64,000 nucleotides of DNA from Lewinellaceae bacterium (GCA_020636025.1 JACJYQ010000006.1:310001-374000), one strand, 5' to 3'. Shown: positions 18,883-29,043, counted from the stretch's first letter. The notes: a model not told the origin generated them from the sequence alone. A program made the numbers and translations.

Positions 18883-19581
18883 TTAGTGTTTTTCTTCTTT
18901 TTCAATTTCAATAACCCCACATTCTTCGGCTTGGCTGAGCATTATGTAAAATGTTGCTTCATCGTTGGTCGAGTCATAATCATCTTTATACAATTTCTTC
19001 AAGAATTCAATGAGCCAAAAACAGAAATAAATTGAGACAAAAGCATGCCTATCGTAACAAGCAAATGTGTCAACATTAAACGCAGGGTACAAACTGGGCC
19101 CAAATCTTCCGTCATCTGCTGAATTTACAGTTAATAATACTCCTACTCTTGGAGTTGCGAAGTGTGCTATTTCTGAAAGTGTTGGATAAAGCTTTTTACC
19201 ACCATTTCCAAATATGTTAATAACGTTCGGTGTCTTTCGAAGGAGTTTAGTTAATGGAGATTTATCAATCTCATTTAGTCGAGTTGCAGATTCAAAGTTT
19301 TTCCTAATCAAAGTGAATGCTTCGATTAAATTACCTTCGAGTACCATATCATTAATTATAAAGTGAGTTCTCACAAAAGAGATTGCTAGGCTTATTTGAT
19401 AGGAAATTTTTTCTGTTGGTTCATCGATTTTTTTGCTCAGTTGTTTAATACATCTGACCAAAAGCCCATCCAAAGTGATTCTAAGGGTATTGTGCGATTC
19501 TGGTTCCATAGAACGATAAACCTCATTGGTCTTGCTTCTTGCTTTTAACAGTTCTGATTGAAAATCTACGGCATTTCGCAT
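18883..19581 (-). CDS. Hypothetical helical protein, NTPase partner
   Basis: Not recognised with certainty. The 232-aa protein appears all-helical, with a conserved-looking LIEAFTLIRKNFESATRL segment (about residues 99-116) reminiscent of DUF5677/HEPN-like helical bundles. A second hydrophobic helix (AFVSIYFCFWLIEFLKKLY, about residues 178-196) is amphipathic rather than clearly membrane-spanning. The classical HEPN RxxxxH motif is not clearly present. It is the first gene of a two-gene unit with the STAND NTPase and shares its AT-rich composition, so the two may work together as effector and sensor; this is inference. Confidence 0.6.
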   Translation of the reverse strand: MRNAVDFQSELLKARSKTNEVYRSMEPESHNTLRITLDGLLVRCIKQLSKKIDEPTEKISYQISLAISFVRTHFIINDMVLEGNLIEAFTLIRKNFESATRLNEIDKSPLTKLLRKTPNVINIFGNGGKKLYPTLSEIAHFATPRVGVLLTVNSADDGRFGPSLYPAFNVDTFACYDRHAFVSIYFCFWLIEFLKKLYKDDYDSTNDEATFYIMLSQAEECGVIEIEKEEKH

Positions 19582-19633
19582 AAGACTCTCGACATTTTCT
19601 GTATGGTCATTTTTTTTTGTTCATCACATTAAG

Positions 19634-19641
19634 CAAAATTA
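19634..19641 (-). promoter_or_regulatory. Candidate -7 box, NTPase operon
   Basis: On the minus strand TAATTTTG fits the Bacteroidota -7 consensus TAnnTTTG, about 50 nt before the 232-aa gene start. No well-spaced -33 TTTG is evident, so support is partial. Confidence 0.35.
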
Positions 19642-19773
19642 CTATTACTCTATGCCAAGATATAGTAAATTCTATAACCCGGCCACCCTGCAAAATTCAC
19701 TTTCGCCTAACTCATCACAATCACAAAGCCGGCTGAAAATCAGTGTAATAAGTTAATCTGTATAAATCAGTAC

Positions 19774-22700
19774 TCACCTCTCCACCGTAACATCCCCCTT
19801 CCTATAAACCTCAATCACCCGACCACAAAACGCCACCTTCGCCCAAACCTGCCACACAAACACCCCCGGCTCCATGATCTCATCCCGGAAACTACCACGC
19901 CAGCCATCCTCGGGTTGCTCGGTTTTGAAGAGCATATTGCCCCAGCGGTCGTATACCTCCAGTCGGTAATCCAGCAGTTCGAAATTGTCGCCAAAGTAGG
20001 CGCGGAACTCGTCGTTGCCCGGGTTTTTGGCATTGGGCGCGAATATGTTGGGCAGGTAAATGCGAATAGGTTCGCCATTGATGCCCGCCCAGGCCACTTC
20101 GGCTTCGCGGCGCAGGGTCTGGTTGCAGTGGTTGCCGGCTTCCACCCAGAAAGTACCCGCTTCGGCCGTACTTATGCTCGGACTCTGAGCGCCCGTGGAC
20201 CAACTCAGCTGTAGCCCGGTGGTGTCGCCGGTAATCTCGGGGGCAAGGGTAATGGCATTGCTGTCACAGGGTATGATCAGGGCATCGGGCAGGCTGAGTT
20301 TCAGGTCTTCGGAAGCATGCACAATGGCGGGCGCTTCAAACTCGCAGGAGTGTTCATCCTGCACAAATACAATGTAGGTGCCCGCCGACAGATCCGTAAA
20401 TACCGGACTGGTCTGAAACATGCCGCCATCCAGGGAATAACCGGTGGCCATGCTGCCTCCCGGTGTTACCTGTACGCTCAGCTCTCCGTTTGCCAGGTTC
20501 GGACAGGAATTCAGCGTGGTCACATTAAAATCAAGCGATGGATACGCGGAAACGCGCACCGTGATCAGCGAATCGCAGCCCTCTGAATTGGTAAAATGTA
20601 TGTCCTTTTCTTCGCCAATTTGAATGACGGTTCCATTGTATTCATAGAACATGTCGGGACACACTTGTATATCCAGCACCTCGGCCGAGGAGGCTTTTTC
20701 AAATACCGTTACGGTCACAATGGAGTCGCAACCCAGGTAATTGGTCAGCACAAAATCCTGCACGTCTCCGGCAGATAGGTTTTGTCCCTGGTACACCGTG
20801 GTTTCGTTCGGACAAACGCCAATACTCTCGGCGCCGGTGGAAGTCGCCAGGGCGCCTACGGTTAAGGTCACTATGGAATCACAGCCCAGATAATTCACCA
20901 GGGTAAAGTCCTGCGTGTCACCCACGGCCAGGTCTACGCCCTGATATTGGTACATGGAACCCGGACAAGTACTTACTGCCAGCGAAGAAGTCGAAGTTGG
21001 AATGGCGCTCACGGTTACGGTTACAATGGAATCGCAACCCAAGTAGTTTGTCAGCGTGAAATCCTGTGTATCGCCCACGGCCAGGTCAACACCCTGATAT
21101 TGGTAGGTGGAACCTGGGCAGGTGCTTGCATTCAGCGAAGAAGTTGAAGTTGGTAAAGCGCTCACAGTCACAGTCACAATGGAATCACAACCCAGGTAAT
21201 TCATCAAGGTGAAATCCTGCGTTTGACCAACCGAAAGATCAGTACCCTGGTATTGCACCGTGGTACCCGGACAAGTACTCAAACCCAAAGACGATGAAGA
21301 AGTGAGCAAAGCGCTCACGGTTACCGTCACAACGGAATCGCAACCCAGGTAATTCGTCAGCGTGAAATCCTGTGTATCACCCACCGACAAGTCAACGCCT
21401 TGATACTGCACCGTGCTTCCGGGACAAGTTTTCAAACTCACAGACGATGAGGAAGTAGGAAGCGCGCTAACTGTGACTGTTACAACGGAATCACAGCCCA
21501 GGAAATTCATCAAAATAAAATCCTGCGTATCACCCACGGAAAGATCTGTGCCTTGATATTGCACCGTTGTACCCGGGCAAGTACTCAAGCTCACGGAAGA
21601 AGTAGAAGTCGGCAAGGCGCTTATGGTTACCGTCACCACAGAGTCGCAGCCCAGGTAATTCATCAGGGTAAAATCCTGTGTATCGCCCACAGACAGATCA
21701 ACTCCTTGATAGTTGTAGGTGCTGCCCGGACAAATGCTTTCCGCAATCGAGGAGGAAGAGGTAGCCAATGACATCACCGTTACCGTCACAATGGAATCAC
21801 ATCCCAAATAGCTGTTGAAGGTAAAATCCTGCGTGTCACCGGCCATGATCTGGCTGCCGTTATAGGTAACGGAGGTGCCGGCGCAGGCGCTCATCGGCAG
21901 GCTGGTATTCTGAGCCGTACACTCATAATCGATCAGCAGATCGGCAAATACCTTTCCGCCGCAGCCGGTTAAGGTAACAGAATCCGAACCGATCACTACT
22001 GTCCAAATTGGACTCAACAGACCAGTATCCAGCTGCACTGTATAGCCGGTTGCGGGCACATTGAACCAGTCGAAATTTCCACCGGTGCCGGTGATGTTGG
22101 AATTCACCTGGCTGCCATTTTGCCACAGCTGCACCGGAATAAAGGCCACCAGCGTATCGGCCGCATCAATGATGCCGTTGTTGTTGACATCCGACCATAC
22201 GTGTCCGAGTATGTTTCCGAATCCGTCGTACAGGTCAAGCGTCAGATCGGAGCTCTGCGCCTGGCATCCGTTTACATCCAGGAGCTCTGCGTAATAAGTG
22301 CCGCTTTGTGTGGCGGCAAACTGGTTGCTCGTAGCGCCCGGGATCGGATTGCCATCGAAATACCATTGCCAGGAAACGATGTCGGGCAATGGCGGCAAAC
22401 AAAGCGTATCCGGGTTGCAGCGCTCGTGACAACCTGCGGGTAGCGCGCCTACATTTGGTCCGGGGAATATCACCACGGTATTGCTCTGCGCCGAGCAGCC
22501 AAATTCATTGATTACCCGTACAAAATACAAACCTGCATCGTCGGTCACCATCTGAGGGCCCGTTTCTCCGGTGTTCCAAAATATATCCCACTCGGGTGGT
22601 TGCGGTCCGTTGTAGCTGATCGTAGATGGCGTACCGGCGCATACATCATCGGTAGTCAGGTCAAATCCTTCTGGTACCGGGTTTACGGTTACATCAAATG

Positions 22701-25700
22701 GATCGAACACGGCCGTACAGCCCGTATTCGAATTCGTGACCGTCACCGTGTAGGTGTAAGAGCCCACATCCAGCAGGTTGTTGCGGTCATCGGAAAAGAT
22801 CAGGATCTCATTGTTTCCGTTTCCTCCGCTCCAGTTTATGTTGTAATTGCCGTCGTCCTGCACTTGCAGGTAAACATCTTCTCCATGACAAACAGCATAA
22901 TCGGGATAAGCGACACCAATCACTTGCCCGAATTCATTGAGCTGCAAGGCTTTTATGGTACCAACCGGGGCAGGGTTCACATCTACAATCCGCTCGGGCG
23001 GAGAATAGGTGCATCCGTTTCCATTGGTGAGGGTTACATCATAAATTCCCTCTTTGTCCACCACCAGCGTCTGCAGGGTGGTGCCATTCGACCAGACATA
23101 GCTCGCCGATGGTCCGGCAGGCGCCACCAGCGTAATGGTTTTGCCTTCACAGATCACCGCATTGACCGGAACAATAATGCCGGAAAACGGATTGTCTACT
23201 ATATCCACCGCCTGCGTAAAGGAACCCAGACAGCCGTAATTATTTACCGCATGAACCGTAACCGGATACATGCCAGCCGGGGAATAATTGTGATACACGG
23301 TGCCGCCTTCGCCTTCGTTTAAATCACCTGATGTGGGGTCTCCAAATTCCCAGCTGGTCTCCAGTATGCCCGCCGGATTGCCCAGGGTAAATTCCGTGGC
23401 GTTACCAGCGCAATTGGCCAGTGGCAATGCAAATGTTGGAGCGGGCTGATCCGGTACAAATACATTTTCAGAATAACTCGAAGTACAACCCGAAGCGGCT
23501 GTAACCGTCAGGGTAGCCGTGTAGTTACCTGAATTGGCATAAGGATAGCCGGGAGAAGGAACACTGCTGGTATCGGTTGTGCCTGCCTCCCCAAAATCCC
23601 AGGTCCAAGCTACAATGTCGGCATCGGGCAGGCGGGTGCTTTCATCGGTAAATATGGTGCTGTCGCCCGGACAAGCCTGCTGTTGTGAAAACTGTGCAAC
23701 TGCTTCAATGTCAAGAGAATCAATGACGTCGCATACGCTTCCGTTCGATAACAAAGCAGCGACGATCACAATGTATTTACCGGCATTCGGATATACGAAA
23801 CTGACATCATCGCCAATGGCATTGCCCACTAAAGCTCCACCTGAAATACCGGTCCACCAGTTGGCGCTGCCGGGAACATATTGTCCTGTATAATCATTCA
23901 ACACCATGAGCATGGAGTCGCACCTGTTCGTCGGATCGGGTACAATTTGAATGGCTCCCGGCGGACAAGGAGGATTGGGGGGGATTGGACAATACCCGCC
24001 ACCGCCGCAGTGATCATATAAAGTCAAGGCAGCCGATTTCGCTGTACAACCGTAAGAATTGGTCGCGATAACGGACACCTGTCCGTACTGATTGGTAGCA
24101 TAAGTGGGTCCCGATCCACCAACAGGATTGCCATCAAACAGCCATTGGAAGGTGAAAGCGCCTCCATCCGGTACCAGGGCCGTCATATGTACGAAAATGC
24201 TGTTGTTGCAAAAACCGGTTGGATCGGTAGTGGTCAGACTGACGTTTGGCCGCGGGAATGCATCAATGGTGAATTCGGTGCTGCCTACGCAACCGTTCGC
24301 ATCGGTTACCTCTATCACATAACTGCCTTTTGGAATTTCTATATTGTTGGCGTTGGAAAGCAAATTGCCGCTTGCGGATTGCCATTCATAAGCCGCATAA
24401 GGTTGCATGGTGGTTATGACAGCAGAATCACCGGGGCAAAGACCCGTTGGGGCGTTTATAGCCGGCTCGGGATTTCCAAAAACCGTCACATCCATATCCG
24501 AGCTCACACCGCAAACCGTCAGTCTCACTTTGTGGTTTCCGGGCTTTTGCCAGAAAATTTCAAGTGTGTTTTTACCCTGACCTTGCTTAATGACGCCGGC
24601 ATCGGCGGGAATGATCTCCCATTGGTAATCAAAATTGGGGTAAAAATCGGTGGTGTATGTCGCTACAGTACCCTGACAAACAGTTGGAATGCCGGTAACG
24701 CTCAGACTGGAAATACCGCTCACTTGCAGCGTTTCGGTTTCTGATTTACAGCCCAGTCCGTCCACAGAAACATAAGTGGCCGTAATGGAACCGCTATTGC
24801 CCGACCAGGTCACGTTAATCGGGTTTCCCTGTGCCGAACCCGGATTACCGCCAGTCGTATTCCATTGCACAGAATAGGGCAGGCTACCCATCAGTTCATA
24901 CGTTGAAGGATTTCCCGGACAAACTATATCCGGCCCGGAGATAGCTGTGGGTTTAGGCGGACTGGCCACCACGCTCACCACCAGTTCGGCTTCAAAGGAG
25001 CAGGTTTGACCAGGTACCGCCGGTGTAGCAAAAACGCGGTATTTGCCCGGAGGCGCATTTGTTGGGAAAGTGATCGAATTGGCAGCAGCAGGCGATGTCC
25101 AGAAAACTGGTCCGGCCTGTTGGTAAATGGTCCAATCGCAATTGATCAGATTGGGTGGATTGATCAGTTTTGCTGAAAATACGGCATTTCCTTTTTCACA
25201 AATTTCCACCTTGCCCTGCACAGAGAATGGCGACAGGATTTTCACAGGAATGGAATCCTGACCACCGCAGCCGAGGTAGCAATTGTAGTAATCCACGATC
25301 ACATAATAGGTCGTATTGGCGCTGGCCTGCTCGGTCCAGCCAATGGTAATTTCATTGGTTCCCTGCCCACGAAGTATGCTTCCCCCGTTGGTTACACTCC
25401 AGATATATTCGGTACCATCAAAGAAATCGATGCTGTAATCCTCCTCGCTACCCGAACAAACAGATTCATTTCCCCGGATCTCCGCATTGTCGGAAATGAT
25501 GGGTATGGAAAATACGCTGGCCTGCGGACAGGTGGCGCCGTTGCAATTCAGCGCGCTCAATGATATGCTGCCAACAGGACCTTGGCCCCATTCTACCGTA
25601 ATACTATTGTCGTTGATGCCACCGCCATCAACCACGGTACCGTTTGACGATACATTCCAGGTGTAGCTGCTGCAAGCGCCGGATGTGGTATATTCTACCA

Positions 25701-27339
25701 CTTCTCCCGGACAAATTGAGCCCACGCAATCCAGCAAAGGCGGTTCTGTGTCCAATACCTCAATGGGCAACACCATGGTATCGGCACAAAGGCAATTGCT
25801 GCGTGCAATCAGGGTTACGGTAAAATTTCCGGGTGTGTAATATGTATGCTGCGGATTTTCTTCTGTCAGCACAGTGAGATCATCGCTGAAAATCCATTCG
25901 TATTGGTCGCCAAACAAACTTTCATTTTTAAAGGCCACAGATTGCCCTTTACACACCTGAAGAGTAGCGTTCCCACCCACAGGCGGGTCGGTGCTGAATT
26001 TTGCCTCCGGCTCTTCCACCACGGTAATACAATGCGAACCCTGGAAGCAGGAACTGGCATTTCCTCCTGAAAGGGTAATCAAGCCTGGTCCGGCTTCTCC
26101 CCATTGTACCTGTACCTCGCGACCATTGGGTTTTACGGTGTAACTCTCCGCTCCGCTGACCGTCCACACAGCCCCCTGCAAGGGCAATTGCTGACCGCAA
26201 TTCACCGGCGGATTTACAAAGTAAGTCACGTTGGAATGCGGACAAACCTTTTCGCAGATCGAAGGACTATTGCCCTGATCATAATTGCAAAATGCCGCAT
26301 TGGAAGATTCAATCTCCAGGGTTTCACTGTTGAATTGCCCGATGGTGTAGCAACCGGTTGCCGCTACAAGGCCGTTAGCAGAAACCACCGTAACGCAATA
26401 AGTGCCCGCCGTGCATATATTGAATAAATGCTGATCACTCGAGGTAAAGCCGTTTGGCCCCGACCATTGGAAAATATAATTTGACATGTTGCCACCCGTG
26501 ACATTTAGCGTAACGGCACCCGTACAATCAGGTGACTGAACGCAGGCAACATTAGTAGTGACGCCGTTTAACAATATGTCATTGGTGCCAGTGCCGCCAT
26601 TGCCCTGAATCGTATAGGTGTTGTGTATGGTACATCCATTTGCATCGGTAATGGTAACGGAATATGAGCCCGGTGACAAGTTACTTATGTCCTGGGTGCT
26701 GACGCCGTTTGACCAGAGGTAGGTGTAAGGTGGTATTCCACCAAATACCGTCAGGTCGATTGCTCCACCGGAGTTGGTTGGATCGCTACCGTATACACTG
26801 GATATGAGATCCAATGCCGGGGGCTGGCTCACCGTTGCGCTTGTGGTGGCCGTGCAGCCAGTAGCATCGGTAACCGTAGTGGTATAGGTTCCTGCTGTCA
26901 CGTTGTTTAGATCCTGTGTGGTAGCTCCATTGGACCATGAATAAGTATAACCCGGCTGGCCACCTGATATGCTTAGGTCAATTGATCCATCGAATCCACC
27001 ATTACAATTCACATCGGTCACACAAGTTGACAAATTCATCTGAGAATTGCCGCCCGGAACATAGACCGAAAGGACTTCAGAATTCCCATTGGCATCAGTT
27101 ACAGTGGCCGTATAGGTGCCAGGACACAAGCCAGTTAAAGGTTCAAAACTTGCTCCATTGCTCCAATCATAAAAGTATGGCGGAGTTCCTCCTGTGACAG
27201 TAAGGTCTATTTTCCCAATACATGCGCAGCCAGCGCCGGAAACCTGGCTATCTACCATCAGGTTTTGTCCAAATAGTGATGCAGAGATTGAAACCAGGGA
27301 AATAATGGCAAATAGGCGGAGGAAGTAGTTTTTCATCAT
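19774..27339 (-). CDS. Giant SprB/PKD adhesin, T9SS type B
   Basis: A 2521-aa secreted surface protein. Signal peptide 1-24 (ASLFG before Q25). Residues about 27-330 hold four SprB-like repeats (PYxYxWSNG ... GTYTxTVTDAxGCT). Residues about 340-1700 are many PKD/Ig-like modules (WDFGEAGTTDT, HNYSPAGMYPVTVHAVN). Residues about 1708-1795 resemble an SdrD_B or dockerin-like stalk (WSDVNNNGIIDAADT). Residues about 1809-2269 are nine tandem 51-residue repeats (TCPGxTxQYQGxDLxVGDTQ, then NYLGCDSIVTVTV). The final 95 residues are a T9SS type B / CHU_C sorting domain (LPNIFAPNAKNPGNDEF, YDRWGNMLF, GVFVWQVWA). The likely role is adhesion or gliding; surface attachment through T9SS is established for such tails. 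Sorting class differs from that of the adhesin at 92-5185. Confidence 0.92.
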   Translation of the reverse strand: MMKNYFLRLFAIISLVSISASLFGQNLMVDSQVSGAGCACIGKIDLTVTGGTPPYFYDWSNGASFEPLTGLCPGTYTATVTDANGNSEVLSVYVPGGNSQMNLSTCVTDVNCNGGFDGSIDLSISGGQPGYTYSWSNGATTQDLNNVTAGTYTTTVTDATGCTATTSATVSQPPALDLISSVYGSDPTNSGGAIDLTVFGGIPPYTYLWSNGVSTQDISNLSPGSYSVTITDANGCTIHNTYTIQGNGGTGTNDILLNGVTTNVACVQSPDCTGAVTLNVTGGNMSNYIFQWSGPNGFTSSDQHLFNICTAGTYCVTVVSANGLVAATGCYTIGQFNSETLEIESSNAAFCNYDQGNSPSICEKVCPHSNVTYFVNPPVNCGQQLPLQGAVWTVSGAESYTVKPNGREVQVQWGEAGPGLITLSGGNASSCFQGSHCITVVEEPEAKFSTDPPVGGNATLQVCKGQSVAFKNESLFGDQYEWIFSDDLTVLTEENPQHTYYTPGNFTVTLIARSNCLCADTMVLPIEVLDTEPPLLDCVGSICPGEVVEYTTSGACSSYTWNVSSNGTVVDGGGINDNSITVEWGQGPVGSISLSALNCNGATCPQASVFSIPIISDNAEIRGNESVCSGSEEDYSIDFFDGTEYIWSVTNGGSILRGQGTNEITIGWTEQASANTTYYVIVDYYNCYLGCGGQDSIPVKILSPFSVQGKVEICEKGNAVFSAKLINPPNLINCDWTIYQQAGPVFWTSPAAANSITFPTNAPPGKYRVFATPAVPGQTCSFEAELVVSVVASPPKPTAISGPDIVCPGNPSTYELMGSLPYSVQWNTTGGNPGSAQGNPINVTWSGNSGSITATYVSVDGLGCKSETETLQVSGISSLSVTGIPTVCQGTVATYTTDFYPNFDYQWEIIPADAGVIKQGQGKNTLEIFWQKPGNHKVRLTVCGVSSDMDVTVFGNPEPAINAPTGLCPGDSAVITTMQPYAAYEWQSASGNLLSNANNIEIPKGSYVIEVTDANGCVGSTEFTIDAFPRPNVSLTTTDPTGFCNNSIFVHMTALVPDGGAFTFQWLFDGNPVGGSGPTYATNQYGQVSVIATNSYGCTAKSAALTLYDHCGGGGYCPIPPNPPCPPGAIQIVPDPTNRCDSMLMVLNDYTGQYVPGSANWWTGISGGALVGNAIGDDVSFVYPNAGKYIVIVAALLSNGSVCDVIDSLDIEAVAQFSQQQACPGDSTIFTDESTRLPDADIVAWTWDFGEAGTTDTSSVPSPGYPYANSGNYTATLTVTAASGCTSSYSENVFVPDQPAPTFALPLANCAGNATEFTLGNPAGILETSWEFGDPTSGDLNEGEGGTVYHNYSPAGMYPVTVHAVNNYGCLGSFTQAVDIVDNPFSGIIVPVNAVICEGKTITLVAPAGPSASYVWSNGTTLQTLVVDKEGIYDVTLTNGNGCTYSPPERIVDVNPAPVGTIKALQLNEFGQVIGVAYPDYAVCHGEDVYLQVQDDGNYNINWSGGNGNNEILIFSDDRNNLLDVGSYTYTVTVTNSNTGCTAVFDPFDVTVNPVPEGFDLTTDDVCAGTPSTISYNGPQPPEWDIFWNTGETGPQMVTDDAGLYFVRVINEFGCSAQSNTVVIFPGPNVGALPAGCHERCNPDTLCLPPLPDIVSWQWYFDGNPIPGATSNQFAATQSGTYYAELLDVNGCQAQSSDLTLDLYDGFGNILGHVWSDVNNNGIIDAADTLVAFIPVQLWQNGSQVNSNITGTGGNFDWFNVPATGYTVQLDTGLLSPIWTVVIGSDSVTLTGCGGKVFADLLIDYECTAQNTSLPMSACAGTSVTYNGSQIMAGDTQDFTFNSYLGCDSIVTVTVMSLATSSSSIAESICPGSTYNYQGVDLSVGDTQDFTLMNYLGCDSVVTVTISALPTSTSSVSLSTCPGTTVQYQGTDLSVGDTQDFILMNFLGCDSVVTVTVSALPTSSSSVSLKTCPGSTVQYQGVDLSVGDTQDFTLTNYLGCDSVVTVTVSALLTSSSSLGLSTCPGTTVQYQGTDLSVGQTQDFTLMNYLGCDSIVTVTVSALPTSTSSLNASTCPGSTYQYQGVDLAVGDTQDFTLTNYLGCDSIVTVTVSAIPTSTSSLAVSTCPGSMYQYQGVDLAVGDTQDFTLVNYLGCDSIVTLTVGALATSTGAESIGVCPNETTVYQGQNLSAGDVQDFVLTNYLGCDSIVTVTVFEKASSAEVLDIQVCPDMFYEYNGTVIQIGEEKDIHFTNSEGCDSLITVRVSAYPSLDFNVTTLNSCPNLANGELSVQVTPGGSMATGYSLDGGMFQTSPVFTDLSAGTYIVFVQDEHSCEFEAPAIVHASEDLKLSLPDALIIPCDSNAITLAPEITGDTTGLQLSWSTGAQSPSISTAEAGTFWVEAGNHCNQTLRREAEVAWAGINGEPIRIYLPNIFAPNAKNPGNDEFRAYFGDNFELLDYRLEVYDRWGNMLFKTEQPEDGWRGSFRDEIMEPGVFVWQVWAKVAFCGRVIEVYRKGDVTVER
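20535..21915 (-). repeat. Nine 153-bp tandem coding repeats
   Basis: Within the 2521-aa adhesin gene a 153-bp unit (51 codons) repeats nine times in frame. The central units are the most alike, and the first and last are diverged. Each unit encodes one CPG and one GCDS motif, so each holds two cysteines that could form a disulfide. The high internal identity makes copy number liable to change by recombination. Confidence 0.9.
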
Positions 27340-27489
27340 GTTGATCTGGCGGTAAATTATTTATAAAGGTCGTTTGGTCATTCATTTGGTTCAGAGACCC
27401 TCACGAACGATCGTTTGTATTCTAGGGCGTTTATGTTTCATTCCTTAATACGCTGATCACTTATCGTTGATCACTGTTCATTGAAATAA

Positions 27490-27850
27490 TGTTTGGCCTC
27501 TCCGAGGCCCGATTTTTCTGGGCGTTGTCATGTTGGCTACCATTGTTTTGCCTCTCCGAGGCTGATATACCTATTCATCTTATTATTGTTCGTTGATCTC
27601 TGTTCATTATTCATTGTTCGTTGATCACTGATCTCTTGTTATTTTCGCCTCTACCGATGTTTGGCCTCTCCGAGGCTGATATACCTACTCATCTTATTAT
27701 TGTTCATTGTTCGTTGATCATTGATCACTACTCACTGATTTCTCGTTGTTCTGCCTCTTTGCTACCGATGTTTTGCCTCTCCGAGGCTGATATACCTACT
27801 CATCTTATATTGTTCATTGTTCGTTGATCTCTGTTCATTATTCATTGTTC
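27490..27850. repeat. Tandem ~113-bp intergenic repeats
   Basis: A unit with the palindrome gcctctccgaggc, then tgatatacctactcatctta and words such as tgttcattgttcgttgatc, occurs at about 27536-27598, 27652-27720 and 27762-27828. A partial copy of its palindrome lies at 27496. The copies sit 112-114 bp apart. They fill most of the 523-bp gap 27340-27862, in which no gene is seen. Spacers are not unique and unit lengths are wrong for CRISPR. Confidence 0.85.
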
Positions 27851-27862
27851 GTTGATCTCTGA

Positions 27863-28906
27863 TCACTGCTCACTCATCTCTCCCGATCTCAATCCAATCC
27901 TAACCCCGTTATTTTCTGCTGCTTCCAGCATGACACGTCGTACTTTCAATGCGCTGCTTTCTTTTGTGTTAAGGCATGCGGGTGTTTTTACGAGTATGGA
28001 ATCCAGTTCTTGTAGGATCAAATCCTTAGTCTGCCAAAATTGCGTGTTTTTGTCCAGAATATCATCGAGAATTGCATCTTTTGTCGCCAACAGTTCAGGT
28101 TTGAAAATGGGCGATGCTGATAATAATTGGTCTATTTGGTCAAGCACCTTTACATGCACGCCCGTACCCAGTTGACTGGCGGATTCTGTTGCAGACATCT
28201 GGAATTTCCACACTGGGAAAGGGGATTCCACACTATCCATTGGGAATATCATGCAATTGAATTTGAAAAATGCATCATCTGCATCGCCGGTGCTTTTAGT
28301 TGCAGTTTTTAGCCAATGGCCGTAATCAAAAAACATGTCTGGCGCGTCGCCGGTTAGGGAGCGCTGGTAAACGAGCCCGGGAACTAGATTTGCCATCCAA
28401 TCGTAGGTAACTTGTCCTTCCGGTTCGGCCCTGTGTTTTAACAGGAAGAGCATGGTGTCGCGCATGCCTCTGATCTGGCGATAGCTTAGTGCACAATGTT
28501 CTTCGTCAGTGAGGGCGCTTACTTTGTCAGGGAAGCTTTCCACACGAGCTGTAAGGGCCTTCCCGAAATAGCACTGAAGGCGTTTTTGCTGAAGCCAGGG
28601 TTCAAATTCTCCGTTGGGTTTTAAAGCACCCGCAAACACCCAACCTTGTTTTCCTGAACTGCTCTCCACTTTTATCCAGGGGCTCTGGATGGGATTGTAG
28701 CCAAAAGTAATCACACTTTCAAAATGGCTTACCTCACCCAGATCCTTTAATTTTTTGCCTTCCAGCAGAGTTGTGACTACCTCTTTTTTTAGTCCAGGTG
28801 CAGTCTGAAGGGCTATTTGCCCAACTGAGACGCTAAGCGTGTGGTCTGATTTATCCGGGTTGCAGGAACACAGAAAGGGAAGTATGATGATCGGTAAGAA
28901 ACGCAT
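27863..28906 (-). CDS. Lipoprotein with bacterial SH3 domain
   Basis: A 347-aa probable outer-membrane or periplasmic lipoprotein. The signal MRFLPIIILPFLCSC places a lipobox-like LCSC with the lipidated cysteine at 15. Residues about 30-100 resemble a bacterial SH3 domain (LQTAPGLKKEVVTTLLEGKK, then SPWIKVESSSGKQGWVFAGAL), a fold that often binds peptidoglycan or peptides. The remainder (100-347) is helical and unrecognised. It diverges from the lamin-tail gene, with 137 bp between the two starts. Confidence 0.72.
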   Translation of the reverse strand: MRFLPIIILPFLCSCNPDKSDHTLSVSVGQIALQTAPGLKKEVVTTLLEGKKLKDLGEVSHFESVITFGYNPIQSPWIKVESSSGKQGWVFAGALKPNGEFEPWLQQKRLQCYFGKALTARVESFPDKVSALTDEEHCALSYRQIRGMRDTMLFLLKHRAEPEGQVTYDWMANLVPGLVYQRSLTGDAPDMFFDYGHWLKTATKSTGDADDAFFKFNCMIFPMDSVESPFPVWKFQMSATESASQLGTGVHVKVLDQIDQLLSASPIFKPELLATKDAILDDILDKNTQFWQTKDLILQELDSILVKTPACLNTKESSALKVRRVMLEAAENNGVRIGLRSGEMSEQ

Positions 28907-29043
28907 GGAATATTTTCACCCGAAATTAGGAAATTGTTCTTATTTGATATGGCTACTGCTGTTATTTTACGAATACTTTCCTTCCCTGCGTGCCTGCTTT
29001 TCCTTGAAGATCGTACCTTCCCGATACCAAACAATTCGATGAC

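Noticed and set aside
22600..23322. 240-aa frame on the plus strand within the giant adhesin
   Set aside because: It lies wholly opposite the adhesin gene, its residue mix reflects antisense of Thr/Gly/Val-rich codons, and it has no recognisable motif.
27490..27850. Possible CRISPR array
   Set aside because: The whole unit, including its supposed spacers, repeats; spacing is 112-114 bp and no cas genes are nearby.
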